Positions 20,550 through 29,447 are shown, numbered from the stretch's first letter. The stretch: 64,000 bases of DNA from Nitrospirillum iridis (GCF_014205765.1 NZ_JACIIZ010000013.1:1-64000); one strand, 5' to 3'. A program made the numbers and translations. Notes: generated from the letters alone by a model not told the origin.

Positions 20550-21227
20550 TCACACTTTCGCCGGCTCATTCCCCACGATCAGGAAGCCGATGAACGCGAC
20601 GGCCGGCGGCACGACGAAGGCCCATTCGCGCACCACCAGGAACAGGCCGGCGGCGGCGGCGCACCCCAGGGCGAAGGCGGCGACGCTGGCGGACATCTTG
20701 CCCAGGCGGCCCTTGGCGGCGGCCTTCGCCTCCGCCGGCACGCCGCGCATCAGGTCGGCCAGGTCGATCATGATCTGGGTGGTGGTACCGGTCATCAGGG
20801 TGGTGGGCGGCGTGGTGCTCATATGGGCGCGGTGCATGCCGTTCTGCAGGGCCATGGCGGTCACCAGCACCATGCCGGTGAGGATGGCCGGCCAGGCGTC
20901 GCCGTCGTGGAAGGGGCCGAGGCGGATGGCCAGGGCCCCGCCGGCGGCCAGCAGCAACGTCTTCAGCGCCAGCAGCACCCGCAGGATGGGCGCGCCCCGC
21001 CGTTCCAGCGCCGCGCAGAGGAAGCGCGACAGGACGACGACGACGCAGAACACCGGAAGGGCCAGCAGCTTGGCCGACGCGCCGGAGGTGCCCAGCACCA
21101 GGGACGCGCCGAAGGTGACGAAGTTGCCGGTGACATGGGCGGTGAACAGGCCCTGCAAGGCCAGAAAGCCCGCCGTGTCGACATAGCCGCCGTTGAAGCT
21201 CAACAGCGCGGGTAATCCCTGTTTCAT
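20550..21227 (-). CDS. DUF1275 (YoaK-type) membrane protein
   Basis: A 225-residue inner-membrane protein with about six hydrophobic segments. LLSFNGGYVDTAGFLALQGL near the N-terminus, FTAHVTGNFVTFGASLVLG, and NGMHRAHMSTTPPTTLMTGT followed by LADL are the hallmark DUF1275 motifs. Its function is unknown; it is often called a YoaK-family or small-transporter-like protein. I chose the ATG at 21227, four bases after the stop of the porin gene, so it may be the last gene of that operon rather than an independent one. Confidence 0.87.
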   Translation of the reverse strand: MKQGLPALLSFNGGYVDTAGFLALQGLFTAHVTGNFVTFGASLVLGTSGASAKLLALPVFCVVVVLSRFLCAALERRGAPILRVLLALKTLLLAAGGALAIRLGPFHDGDAWPAILTGMVLVTAMALQNGMHRAHMSTTPPTTLMTGTTTQIMIDLADLMRGVPAEAKAAAKGRLGKMSASVAAFALGCAAAAGLFLVVREWAFVVPPAVAFIGFLIVGNEPAKV

Positions 21228-21231
21228 GGCC

Positions 21232-22716
21232 CTACCATCCCAGTTTGACTTCGATGCCCAGATAGTCGCTGTCATGCCCGCCGGCCCGCCGCAGGGTGTC
21301 GCCGATGACGTAGTGCACCGCCTCCACCGCCGTGGTCAGGTTGGCGGTCACGGCATAGTCGGCCCGCAGCTGGCCATAGAGCCCGGTCCAGGGGCTGCCC
21401 CGGCCGGCGGTGCCGGCCACGGCGTTGCTGGGCTGGACATAGATGGCGTCCGCCGTCGTCTGCCGCCACAACAGGCCCGTCGCCCCCATCAGGCTCACTT
21501 TCGATATCGGCTTCACCGTCAGCGACGGCTTCAGGTGGATCAGGTTGGCATAGCCGGTGTATCCCGCCAGCGCGAAATAATAGCCGTTGGGGAACAGCGG
21601 GTTGAAGGTGCCCAGCCGCCCGTCGCCGGGCCGGTCGTCGCCCGACGCGGCGTCGGCCTGCAAGCCCAGGCGCGGCGTCCAGGCGACGTCGCTTAGCGTA
21701 TAGCCGGTCAGGGCGCCCACGGCCCAGGATCCGACGGATTTGGGCCCGACCGAGCCCCATTGGGCCATGCCCTCCACGTCCCAGTCGAAGCCCGCCGCCG
21801 CCCCGGCGTAGCGAACGTCGAAAATGTCGCGCCGCTCCAGTCCGCTGGCGTCCAGGTACCGGGCGGTGTCGTTCTGATAGCGCGAGTAATAGGCCGACAG
21901 CTCCCCCGGCCCCACGCCGGAATGTTCCACGCGGATGCCGCCATATTGCAGGTGCGGGTTGGAATAGTCGTCGAACGGCTCCCCCGTGCGGTACTGCACC
22001 GGGTGGCTCCAGAAACTGATGACGCGCCAGGGGCCGGTTTCCACGTTGACCCACAGGGCGTCGAAGGCCTGGCGGACGTTGGGGCCATCGCGGGTGGAGA
22101 CGAAGCGCTGGCGGTCGAAGCCCATCTCCTGCCGGCCGGCGCGCACCTTCAGGGTGATGTCGTCGTCGATGTTACCGCTGTAGGCGACGAAGGCCTGGCG
22201 CAGGTCGGCCTGGTTCTGGTCCGCCGGGGTGAGGTTGGCCTTGTCGAAGGCGCGCGCATCCTCGAACTGGCCGAACAGCTGCCAATGGCCGTCGATGCGG
22301 GCGTCCATGTGCACCTGCAGGCGCTGGATGACATAGCTGTCGCCCTTGCGGCCGCCGATGCCGAAGGTGGGGGCCTCGTTATCCTCGAACCGTTCCCGCA
22401 GGGTCAGGCCCAGGGACAGGTAGGTCAGCGGATTGGTGGCATCCAGCGGAATGTACTTCAGACCGTCCAGCGGCTCGGTGCGCAGGGCGGGATTGGCCAG
22501 GGCCGACCAGTCCTCCTGCCAGCGGTTGGACTTGATGGCGGGACGGGTGGCCGCCGGGGTGACCCCAGAGGCGGCCCCAGGGGTGACCGTAGCGGCGGTC
22601 ACCTCCGGCGTCTCCTCCCGTCCGGCCTCTTGCGCCAGGGCCGCCGCCGGCAGGACGACTGTCAGGGCGCAGGCGAAGGCCCTGCCCAGGGCCGTGTCAT
22701 GTCGGCGGCGTGCCAT
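21232..22716 (-). CDS. Alginate-export-type outer-membrane barrel
   Basis: A 494-residue protein with a signal peptide (AFACALTVVLPAAALAQEAG) and a Thr/Pro/Ala-rich linker to about residue 60. The rest is beta-barrel in character: SLGLTLRERFEDNEAPTFG, VQRLQVHMDARIDGHWQLFG-like strands, KVRAGRQEMGFDRQRFVSTR and the final LGIEVKLGW ending in an aromatic residue as outer-membrane porins do. The RAGRQEMGFDRQRFVSTRDGPN segment is characteristic of the Alginate_exp family, which also serves uptake of diverse organic solutes. It is the last structural gene of a six-gene operon and would admit the substrate for the enzymes encoded before it. Confidence 0.85.
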   Translation of the reverse strand: MARRRHDTALGRAFACALTVVLPAAALAQEAGREETPEVTAATVTPGAASGVTPAATRPAIKSNRWQEDWSALANPALRTEPLDGLKYIPLDATNPLTYLSLGLTLRERFEDNEAPTFGIGGRKGDSYVIQRLQVHMDARIDGHWQLFGQFEDARAFDKANLTPADQNQADLRQAFVAYSGNIDDDITLKVRAGRQEMGFDRQRFVSTRDGPNVRQAFDALWVNVETGPWRVISFWSHPVQYRTGEPFDDYSNPHLQYGGIRVEHSGVGPGELSAYYSRYQNDTARYLDASGLERRDIFDVRYAGAAAGFDWDVEGMAQWGSVGPKSVGSWAVGALTGYTLSDVAWTPRLGLQADAASGDDRPGDGRLGTFNPLFPNGYYFALAGYTGYANLIHLKPSLTVKPISKVSLMGATGLLWRQTTADAIYVQPSNAVAGTAGRGSPWTGLYGQLRADYAVTANLTTAVEAVHYVIGDTLRRAGGHDSDYLGIEVKLGW

Positions 22717-22721
22717 GGGTG

Positions 22722-23633
22722 TCAGGACGCGGGCGCGTGGATTTCGGCGACATAGCCGCCGGGGAACTGCACCACGGCCGCCTTGCGGTGGTCGGCGGCA
22801 TAGGGTTCCACCACCACGGCGACGCCGGCGGCCTTGGCCTTGGCCAGGGTCGCATCCAGGTCGCCAACCTCATAGCCCGTCATCTCCCGGCCGTAGGGCC
22901 AGGGCAGGTGGCCGTCGGTGACCAGCACCGTCATCTTGCCGAAGGCGCTTTCGATGCGGACGCGGCGATAGGTGTCGCTGGGCCGGCCGATTTCCACGCC
23001 CGGCGCCTTGGCGTCGTCCGACACCACCTTGCCGTGGCTGAAGGCCACGAAGTCCTTCACGAACTCCGCCACCTTGTGGGCGGAGACATAGACGCGGTTC
23101 TCCGGCACCGTCTGGAAGGCGGCATAGTTGGGCGTGGTGGTGTGCCAGTACAGCTGCATGTTCACCCCGCCCGGCCACTGGATGACGGCGTCGCGGCCGA
23201 TGGGGTCGGGGAAGGGTTCCACCAGCACATCGGCCCCGGCGGCGATGGCGGCCTTGGTCGCCGCGTCCATGTCGGTGACCAGATAGCCCGTGCGCTCCGC
23301 CCCGAAGGGGTGGGGGATGGGCGTCTTGAAGCCGAACAGCGACACGGTGCCCACCGGCGTCTGCAGCAGCTGCGAGGTGGTGCTGCTGGGCGTGGGGGTG
23401 ACGGTCGCCACCACCTGCTTGGTGCTCTGCCCACCGAAGGTGGCGAGGAAGCTGGCGACGAACTTGTCCACATCCTCCACGGCCACATAGACGTGGGTGG
23501 TGTCGTATTGCGGGGCCACGGCCACCGCGGGGGTTGCGGCCTTGGGTGCCGCCTGGGCGTCCAGGGGCACCGCCAGCGGCAGGGCCAGGCAGGCGCCCGT
23601 CAGCAGGGCGGCGGCGTAAGAACGGATACGCAT
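22722..23633 (-). CDS. Exported two-domain glyoxalase/VOC-family protein
   Basis: A 303-residue protein with a signal peptide (RSYAAALLTGACLALPLAVP, cleavage near AQA). Two vicinal-oxygen-chelate-like halves follow: residues 45-165 (THVYVAVEDVDKFVASFLAT to DPIGRDAVIQWPGG) and residues 170-300 (NRVYVSAHKVAEFVKDFVAF to ADHRKAAVVQFPGG). Both halves have the repeated VDMD/VGDLDATLAKAKAAGV element and the PYGREMTGYEVGDLD region. Metal ligands of the classical family are not obvious. It lies five bases before the porin gene and 14 after DoxX. An upstream ATG at 23648 is possible. Confidence 0.75.
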   Translation of the reverse strand: MRIRSYAAALLTGACLALPLAVPLDAQAAPKAATPAVAVAPQYDTTHVYVAVEDVDKFVASFLATFGGQSTKQVVATVTPTPSSTTSQLLQTPVGTVSLFGFKTPIPHPFGAERTGYLVTDMDAATKAAIAAGADVLVEPFPDPIGRDAVIQWPGGVNMQLYWHTTTPNYAAFQTVPENRVYVSAHKVAEFVKDFVAFSHGKVVSDDAKAPGVEIGRPSDTYRRVRIESAFGKMTVLVTDGHLPWPYGREMTGYEVGDLDATLAKAKAAGVAVVVEPYAADHRKAAVVQFPGGYVAEIHAPAS

Positions 23634-23647
23634 CGGAAAGGCTCCCA

Positions 23648-24073
23648 TCAGGATGCGGAAGGGGAAGATGTGCGGGACTTGAGGTCGTGCCAGGCCACCA
23701 GGACGAAGCCGCCGACCAGGCCCAGATGTTCGTAGAAGGCGTTGGCCGTCATGAAGCGCTCCGGCCCGGCCATTTCCCAGTAGCGGTTGGCGACGAAGGT
23801 GGCGAACAGGGTGAAGCCCGCCAGGGCAAAGGCCCCCAGCCAGCGCAGGCGGCCGCTGAGGATCAGCAGAGAGGCGCCCAGTTCCAGGATGATGACCGCC
23901 GCCGCCAGCGGGGGTGCGGGCGGCATGCCGAAATGCGCCAGCTCCGCCACCGCCCCGCCGAAATCCAGGGCCTTGTTGATGCCGCCCTGGATGTAGGCGG
24001 CGCAGAGGCCCAGCAGGGCGACCCAGCGCGCGGCGGCTGGCGTGGGAATGCGGGCGGCCACGGCGTCCAACAT
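23648..24073 (-). CDS. DoxX-family membrane protein
   Basis: A 141-residue protein with four hydrophobic segments and the DoxX-type features: GLCAAYIQGGINKALDFGGA in the first helix pair, LAHFGMPPAPPLAAAVIILE in the middle and FATFVANRYWEMAGPERFMT toward the end. DoxX proteins are integral membrane partners of redox or detoxification systems with poorly defined roles. It starts two bases before the amidohydrolase stop and belongs to the same transcript. Confidence 0.87.
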   Translation of the reverse strand: MLDAVAARIPTPAAARWVALLGLCAAYIQGGINKALDFGGAVAELAHFGMPPAPPLAAAVIILELGASLLILSGRLRWLGAFALAGFTLFATFVANRYWEMAGPERFMTANAFYEHLGLVGGFVLVAWHDLKSRTSSPSAS

Positions 24074-24075
24074 GA

Positions 24076-25971
24076 TCAGACCGCCCAGCAGGCGCAGCCC
24101 AAGGCGCCCCAGAAGGACTTCAGGTCGCGGATGGGCAGCTTGGACGACCAGGCGGTGGCATGCGCGTGGCCATGGACGCCGCAGGCGCTGTCACAGCCGC
24201 AGGACTGGGCCGCCTGGCGTTGCAGCTTGGTGTCCTCGGGATTCAGCAGGTTCCAGGCGCCATAGCCGCCGAAGGTGCGCACCGGCGACCAGTCGGGCAT
24301 GGCCGGCGGTACCGGGGCCTCGTCGTGTGGGGCGAAGTCGCCGGCGCCATAGACCACCTTGCCGCCCACCACGGTCAGCAGTGCCGTGGTGTCCGCGATC
24401 TCGCTTTCAGCACAGGCGAAGAAGTCGCGGTCGGGCACGATCAGGTCGGCCAGCTGGCCTTCCTGGATGCGGCCCTTCTTGCCTTCCTCATTGCTGAACC
24501 AGGTGGTGTTCTCCGTCCACATACGCAGGGCGGTTTCCCGGTCCAGGCAGTTGCGCTGGGGATAAAGGCGCAAGCCCCCCACCGTCCGGCCGGTGATCAG
24601 CCAGGCCAGCGAAACCCAGGGGTTGTAGGAGGCCACACGGGTGGCGTCGGTGCCGGCGGACACCTTCACGCCTTTTTCCAGGATCTTGGCTACGGGCGGC
24701 GTGGCCTCGGCCGCACCCAGGCCATAGCGCTCGACGAAATATTCGCCCTGATAGGCCATGCGGTGCTGCACGGCGATGCCGCCGCCCAAGGCGGCGATGC
24801 GGTCGATGGATTCGTCCGAGATGGTCTCGGCATGGTCGAAGAACCAGTTCAGGCCCTCCAGCGGCACGTCCTGGTTCACCCGCTCGAACACGTCCAGCGC
24901 GCGGCTGATGGTTTCGTCGTATGTGGCGTGCATGCGCCAGGGCCAGCGGTTCTGCGCCAGGATGCGCACCACCTCCTCCAGCTCGCCTTCCATCTCCGGC
25001 GCCATGTCGGGACGGGGCTGGCGGAAATCCTCGAAGTCGGCGGCGGAGAACACCAGCATCTCACCAGCGCCGTTGTGACGGAAATAGTCGTCGCCCTGCT
25101 TGTAGGTCGAGGTCCGTGTCCAGTTCAGGAAGTCGTCCTTCTCACCCTTGGGCTTCTGGGTGAACAGGTTGTAGGCCAGGCGGATGGTCAGCTGGTTCTC
25201 CGCCGCCAGCTTCTGGATGACCTCGTAGTCATCGGGGTAGTTCTGGAAGCCGCCGCCGGCGTCGATGGCGCCGGTGACGCCCAGCCGGTTCAGTTCCCGC
25301 ATGAAATGGCGGGTGGAGTTCAGCTGGTATTCCAGGGGCAGCTTGGGCCCCTTGGCCAGGGTGGCGTAGAGGATGGCGGCGTTGGGCTTGGCCAGCAGCA
25401 GGCCGGTGGGGTTGCCGTTGGCGTCGCGCAGGATCTGGCCGCCCGGCGGTTCCGGCGTGTCCTTGGTGTAACCCACGGCGCGCAAGGCGGCACCGTTCAG
25501 CAGGGCGCGGTCATAGAGGTGCAGGATGAACACCGGCGTGTCCGGGGCGACGGCGTTTAACTCATCGATGGTGGGCAGGCGCTTTTCGGCGAACTGGTGC
25601 TCGGTGAAGCCGCCCACCACGCGCACCCATTGCGGCGCCGGGGTGATGGCCACCTGGCGCTTCAGCATGGCCATGGCGTCGGCCAGCGACCGCACCCCGT
25701 CCCAGCGCAGCTCCATATTGAAGTTCAGGCCGCCACGGATGATGTGCAGGTGGTTGTCGATCAGGCCGGGCAGGACGCGGCGGCCCTTCAGGTCGATCAG
25801 CCGGGTGGCGGGGCCGGCATGGGCCATCACCTCATGCTCGCCACCCACCTTCAGGAAACGGCCATCCTTCACCGCCACGGCGGTGGCGGTGGGGTTGGCG
25901 CGGTCGAGCGTGGTGAACAGGCCGTGATGCAGGATCAGGTCGGCCGTCTGGACATCGGCGGGGGTGGTCAT
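24076..25971 (-). CDS. Amidohydrolase (YtcJ-like) with Cys/His-rich tail
   Basis: A 631-residue metal-dependent hydrolase. DLKGRRVLPGLIDNHLHIIR holds the HxH metal pair at about residues 73-75. WFFDHAETISDESIDRIA, HATYDETISRALDVFERVN and KVSAGTDATRVASYNPWVSL hold later metal ligands. It resembles the N-substituted formamide deformylase/YtcJ branch of amidohydrolase_3. The last 70 residues are unusual: QSCGCDSACGVHGHAHATAW carries four Cys and three His in a short stretch and may bind a metal. It starts three bases after the XapX gene and is the core enzyme of the operon. The substrate is unknown. Confidence 0.85.
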   Translation of the reverse strand: MTTPADVQTADLILHHGLFTTLDRANPTATAVAVKDGRFLKVGGEHEVMAHAGPATRLIDLKGRRVLPGLIDNHLHIIRGGLNFNMELRWDGVRSLADAMAMLKRQVAITPAPQWVRVVGGFTEHQFAEKRLPTIDELNAVAPDTPVFILHLYDRALLNGAALRAVGYTKDTPEPPGGQILRDANGNPTGLLLAKPNAAILYATLAKGPKLPLEYQLNSTRHFMRELNRLGVTGAIDAGGGFQNYPDDYEVIQKLAAENQLTIRLAYNLFTQKPKGEKDDFLNWTRTSTYKQGDDYFRHNGAGEMLVFSAADFEDFRQPRPDMAPEMEGELEEVVRILAQNRWPWRMHATYDETISRALDVFERVNQDVPLEGLNWFFDHAETISDESIDRIAALGGGIAVQHRMAYQGEYFVERYGLGAAEATPPVAKILEKGVKVSAGTDATRVASYNPWVSLAWLITGRTVGGLRLYPQRNCLDRETALRMWTENTTWFSNEEGKKGRIQEGQLADLIVPDRDFFACAESEIADTTALLTVVGGKVVYGAGDFAPHDEAPVPPAMPDWSPVRTFGGYGAWNLLNPEDTKLQRQAAQSCGCDSACGVHGHAHATAWSSKLPIRDLKSFWGALGCACWAV

Positions 25972-25974
25972 TTC

Positions 25975-26259
25975 TTAGGTCCCTTTGGCGGTGTCGGCGG
26001 TGGTGTCCGCGGCGGCTTTGGCGGTGCCCTGCGGCAGGTGCCCGAACATGTGCGGCCCCACCTGTTCCTGCAGCCAGGACAGGGCCGCCGGCTCCTTGGC
26101 CAACAGGCTCTTCACCAGGGGTGGGATCTGCTCTCCCACCAGGATGCCCAGCAGGCCCACCAAGGCCACCACGGGCGGTGCGGGGGACCGGACGTTGATC
26201 AGGGCGTAGATGACCCCGACCAGCAGGCCGGCACCTAGCGACATGAGATAGATTTTCAT
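25975..26259 (-). CDS. XapX-domain (DUF1427) small membrane protein
   Basis: A 94-residue protein. MKIYLMSLGAGLLVGVIYAL, INVRSPAPPVVALVGLLGIL and VGEQIPPLVKSLL are the hallmark XapX pattern: two hydrophobic segments separated by VRSPAPP. The remaining residues are an Ala/Thr-rich tail. Its role is unknown. It is found next to isochorismatase-like and amidohydrolase genes in many proteobacteria, as here. The ATG at 26259 precedes the domain; an upstream frame to 26280 adds only seven residues. Confidence 0.87.
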   Translation of the reverse strand: MKIYLMSLGAGLLVGVIYALINVRSPAPPVVALVGLLGILVGEQIPPLVKSLLAKEPAALSWLQEQVGPHMFGHLPQGTAKAAADTTADTAKGT

Positions 26260-26285
26260 TGGGGGCCTCCCCGACGCCAAGAAGG

Positions 26286-26313
26286 GCGCGGCCGGGCGTA
26301 TTCCCGGCCGCGC
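26286..26313 (-). terminator. Hairpin between isochorismatase-like and XapX genes
   Basis: GCGCGGCCGGG and its perfect complement enclose a six-base loop. It follows the isochorismatase-like stop, 16 bases downstream on the minus strand, and precedes the XapX RBS. It may terminate part of the transcripts or protect the 3' end of the first cistron. Confidence 0.5.
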
Positions 26314-26328
26314 GTTGCGGTGAAGGGC

Positions 26329-26982
26329 TCAGCCCTCGTGGGCGCCGAACATGGTCTTGGCGTAGATGATGCCCAGGCCGTAGGCGCCGCCCCACTTCTT
26401 GGCGATGCCGGTGGTCATGTCGTAGGTACCCGTGCGGGCCCAGTCGCGCTGCAGTTCCAGCAGGTACTGCAGGGAGGTGATGGGCTGGGCGCCCGCCTGG
26501 ACCATGCGGTCCATGGCGCGGTCGTGCGCCTCGGTCGAGACGTCGCCACAGGCGTCGGCGATGACGTAGACCTCAAAGCCCTGGTCGATGGCCGACAGGG
26601 CCGGGCCGACGATGCACACGCCGGTCCACAGGCCGGACAGGACGATGCGCTTCTTGCCGATGGCGTTGATCTGCTTGATCACCGCGGCGTCTTCCCAGGT
26701 GTTCATGGACGTGCGGTCCAGCAGGTCCTGGCCGGGGAAGGCCTCGGTGATTTCACTGAACATGGGGCCGGAGAAGCTCTTCTCCGCCACCGTGGTCAGG
26801 ATGGTGGACACCTTGAAGCCAGCGGCGGCGTTGGCCACCAATGCCGCGTTGTTGCGCAACGTGATGGCGTCGATGGACTTGGTCGCGAAGGACATCTGCG
26901 ACTGGAAGTCGATCATGATCAGGGTGTGGTCATCGGCGTTCAGCAGCTTGGCGCCGGGGGTGGGCGTGGCCGTGATGGACAT
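26329..26982 (-). CDS. Isochorismatase-family (YcaC-like) hydrolase
   Basis: A 217-residue cysteine hydrolase. HTLIMIDFQSQMSF carries the catalytic Asp near residue 25, and the nucleophilic Cys lies in LSGLWTGVCIVGPALSA at about residue 123. A Lys in the expected position (TVAEKSFSGPMF) completes the triad. YcaC-type members hydrolyse small amides of unknown identity. A GAGGAAA RBS precedes the ATG. It is the first gene of the minus-strand operon that continues through XapX, amidohydrolase, DoxX, glyoxalase-like and porin genes, so the operon promoter is expected just upstream. Confidence 0.88.
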   Translation of the reverse strand: MSITATPTPGAKLLNADDHTLIMIDFQSQMSFATKSIDAITLRNNAALVANAAAGFKVSTILTTVAEKSFSGPMFSEITEAFPGQDLLDRTSMNTWEDAAVIKQINAIGKKRIVLSGLWTGVCIVGPALSAIDQGFEVYVIADACGDVSTEAHDRAMDRMVQAGAQPITSLQYLLELQRDWARTGTYDMTTGIAKKWGGAYGLGIIYAKTMFGAHEG

Positions 26983-27285
26983 GGTGATTTCCTCGCGAAG
27001 GCTGGCGGGGTTTGAAAAATGGCTGCCGTGCAGGATTGCCGGCGCGAGGCAACAGTGCCGCCGTGGGGCCTTCGGGGTCTTGTCGAATGGGTCGCTGATT
27101 TGAAGGGCGAGACGGTTCAGTCACCGACGGGTTTGGTGGGGCTCCATCGCTGTGCGGCCACGATGATCCGCCAGCGGTGGCTCGTTGGTGCGCGTCCCGG
27201 CGACGAAAAAAAGCGCCCGGACGGTGGGTCAGGGCTGCCATTTCCACGCCAGGGTGCGCGGAAACGGCGGTCACCTGCGTGTGGT
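26983..27285. other. Intergenic region, probable operon promoter
   Basis: About 300 bases between the isochorismatase-like operon and an orphan gene whose stop is at 27286. A G/C-rich stretch with a run of seven A near 27206; no gene, RNA or clear promoter consensus found. It should contain the promoter of the operon on the minus strand. Confidence 0.4.
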
Positions 27286-27732
27286 TCAGATGGAAGGCAC
27301 GTCCTGCCAACGTGCGGATACGAGAGTGCCGTTGGCGTTGACAACCTCTACGCTGGTATTGAACGTTCCTGTCAACATATAGCTGAAATTGCCTTGGTTG
27401 CTGTTGGCCTGGGTCCAGGGTTGATCCAAGGTCACCCAGATCGTCGCCGAGGTCGGGTTGCGGTTCGGCTGCGGCGGCCGCTGGTTGCCCGTATCCTTCT
27501 GGATGAAGAAAAAAGTCTTGCCGTCATCGGACACCTGTCCGTCGAGGCGGATTGGCCTACTGTCGAAATAGGGATCCCCGCCCGCGATCCTGAGGGTTGC
27601 GGAGAAGTCCGGCTGATCTTCTGTTAACGTCAGCCAGATGGCCAGGCGGATGTTCCCGGCCGGGCCGATGGCCGGGTTGGCCGGTCCGACGACGATCAGG
27701 CCGCTGCGCTGCACGATATTAAATTCGGTCAT
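27286..27732 (-). CDS. Hypothetical 148-aa protein, beta-rich
   Basis: I do not recognise a family. An AGGAGG ribosome-binding site six bases before the ATG strongly supports expression. The protein begins MTEFNIVQRSGLIVVGPANP and has alternating strand-like segments (NIRLAIWLTLTEDQPDFSAT, TSATIWVTLDQPW, NFSYMLTGTFNTSVEVVNAN), which suggest an all-beta sandwich. It has no signal peptide, Cys or membrane segment. Neighbours are unrelated, and the AT-rich upstream region (27820-27880, compared with the surroundings) suggests its own promoter. It might be a lectin-like or carbohydrate-binding protein, but that is a guess. Confidence 0.7.
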   Translation of the reverse strand: MTEFNIVQRSGLIVVGPANPAIGPAGNIRLAIWLTLTEDQPDFSATLRIAGGDPYFDSRPIRLDGQVSDDGKTFFFIQKDTGNQRPPQPNRNPTSATIWVTLDQPWTQANSNQGNFSYMLTGTFNTSVEVVNANGTLVSARWQDVPSI

Positions 27733-27965
27733 AATGCCCTCCTGGAAAATACTTGAATGGAGGGCCCCTTTGCAGATGCGTTGCCAGCATCCACGCGGAG
27801 CCCGGAGGGTGTTCAGCATTTTTTGCGCCAAGAAAATATATGTTTGTTTTCAAATACTTAACAGGGTGTGCGGGAATTTCCTTCGAATGTCCGTCGTGAC
27901 CGTCATGTCCGAGGGGCCCACAAGGTCGCCCCAATGAGCCCCTCCCTTCTTGATGATGCCGTGGC

Positions 27966-29447
27966 TTACATCTCCGCCGGCTTTTCCTGCAAATTGAACA
28001 CGGCCAGCGCCGGGACGCCCAGCAGGCGTTCGGCGCGGGCCGGATCGTAGATGGTGTCCGACGCGAATTCCGACAGCAAAGCGGCCACCACGGCCAGGAA
28101 CAGGCCGGCCAGGATGCCCAGCGCCAGGTTCAGCAGCGGCTTGGGCTGCACCGGCTCCCGCGACATCGACGGCGCCTGGACGATGGCGATGTTGCCAACC
28201 CGGCCGCGGTTCAGGTTGTCGGACTCCCGTGCCTCTTCCAGGCGGGCCATTTGCGCCTTCAGGCTTTCCTGGGCGGCCGTCAGGTCCCGTTCCAGGGTCC
28301 AGCGCTGGGCCTCGCTGCCGGTCATGCCGTTGATCTTGGCGTCAACGCTGGCGATCTGGGTCCCAATGTCGCGCTGGCGCCCCTCCAGCGTGGCGGCGTC
28401 GGCCAGGGTGCGGTTCAGGTCCTGCTCCGCCCCCGTCAGCACGTCGTTGCGCGCCCGGCGCACCGTGCCGGCGAATTTGCCTTCCTCCTGGGCCAGGAAC
28501 TGTTCCGCCACCGCGATTTCCTGACGCACCTGCTGCATCTGCCGGCTTTCGTCGGTGAACTGGGCGCTCAGCTCCTTCTCCCGCAGATGCAGGTTCAGCA
28601 GCTTGGTCCGGGCCTCGTCCACCACCCGGCTCTGTTCCTTGTCGGTGTAGGCGGTGACGTCCGGCGGCGTCGCCTTGATCTGGCGCTTCAGTTCTGTCAC
28701 CCGCTGGCGGGTGCCGGCCAGGTCGGCGTCCACGCGCTTGGCCTCGCTGTCCAGGTTCAGGCGTTGCTGCAGCAGCAGGGCCATCTGACCATCATAGGCT
28801 TGCACCCCGTGGGCGCGGCGGAAATCGGCCAGCTTCTTATAGGCGGCGTCCACCCGGGCGTGTCCATCGGCCACCTGGGTTTCATAAAACTGGGTCTGCG
28901 AGTTCAGATAGACATTGATGGACTTGTCGCGGAACACCTGGATCAGCGTGTCCAGGGTCGCTGTGGCCGTCGTCGCCTGGTGATGGTGGAATGACAGGTG
29001 CAGGATGTTGGACGTGCGCTGGGGAACAGTGCTCAGCGCGTCGGAGAAGCGCTCCACCACCTTGTCCCAGTTCACCTTGTCGGGGTCCTTGTTGGCCAGC
29101 GTCGGATACAGTCGCTCCAGCCCCACCTTCTTGATGGTGGTGATGATGACGTCCCGGCTGCGGATCAACTGCACCTGGGTGTTCAGCAGCTCTTCCGGGT
29201 CGCTGGTCATGGGCATCAGGGCCGCCGCCGCGCCGCCGGCATCCGGCCGGTAGGTGAATTCCCGGCTGAACTTGTTGATCAGGACCGAGGCGTCGGATTC
29301 ATGCACCGCCGGCATGAAGACACTGGCCAGGATGGCAGCCCCCAAGCAGAGCCCAAACGCGGCCAGCGCCCGCTGGCGGTAGCGGAACAGGATCAGCACC
29401 AGGTCGCGGACGGTGAAGGCGATCGGCATCTGGGTGGTGGGTGGCAT
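27966..29447 (-). CDS. Exopolysaccharide co-polymerase (GumC/Wzz-like)
   Basis: A 493-residue chain-length and export protein of the inner membrane. A first membrane helix lies near residues 25-45 (ALAAFGLCLGAAILASVFMP) and a last one near 445-465 (LLNLALGILAGLFLAVVAAL), with a long periplasmic coiled coil between (residues 190-400, for example LRVDADLAGTRQRVTELKRQ-like heptads). There is no cytoplasmic kinase domain, so an ATPase acting separately (the CpsD-like gene at 31752-32480) probably completes it. The ATG at 29447 is preferred; the frame is open to 29534. It is divergent from the Wza-type gene, so both share the 230-base promoter region. Confidence 0.87.
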   Translation of the reverse strand: MPPTTQMPIAFTVRDLVLILFRYRQRALAAFGLCLGAAILASVFMPAVHESDASVLINKFSREFTYRPDAGGAAAALMPMTSDPEELLNTQVQLIRSRDVIITTIKKVGLERLYPTLANKDPDKVNWDKVVERFSDALSTVPQRTSNILHLSFHHHQATTATATLDTLIQVFRDKSINVYLNSQTQFYETQVADGHARVDAAYKKLADFRRAHGVQAYDGQMALLLQQRLNLDSEAKRVDADLAGTRQRVTELKRQIKATPPDVTAYTDKEQSRVVDEARTKLLNLHLREKELSAQFTDESRQMQQVRQEIAVAEQFLAQEEGKFAGTVRRARNDVLTGAEQDLNRTLADAATLEGRQRDIGTQIASVDAKINGMTGSEAQRWTLERDLTAAQESLKAQMARLEEARESDNLNRGRVGNIAIVQAPSMSREPVQPKPLLNLALGILAGLFLAVVAALLSEFASDTIYDPARAERLLGVPALAVFNLQEKPAEM

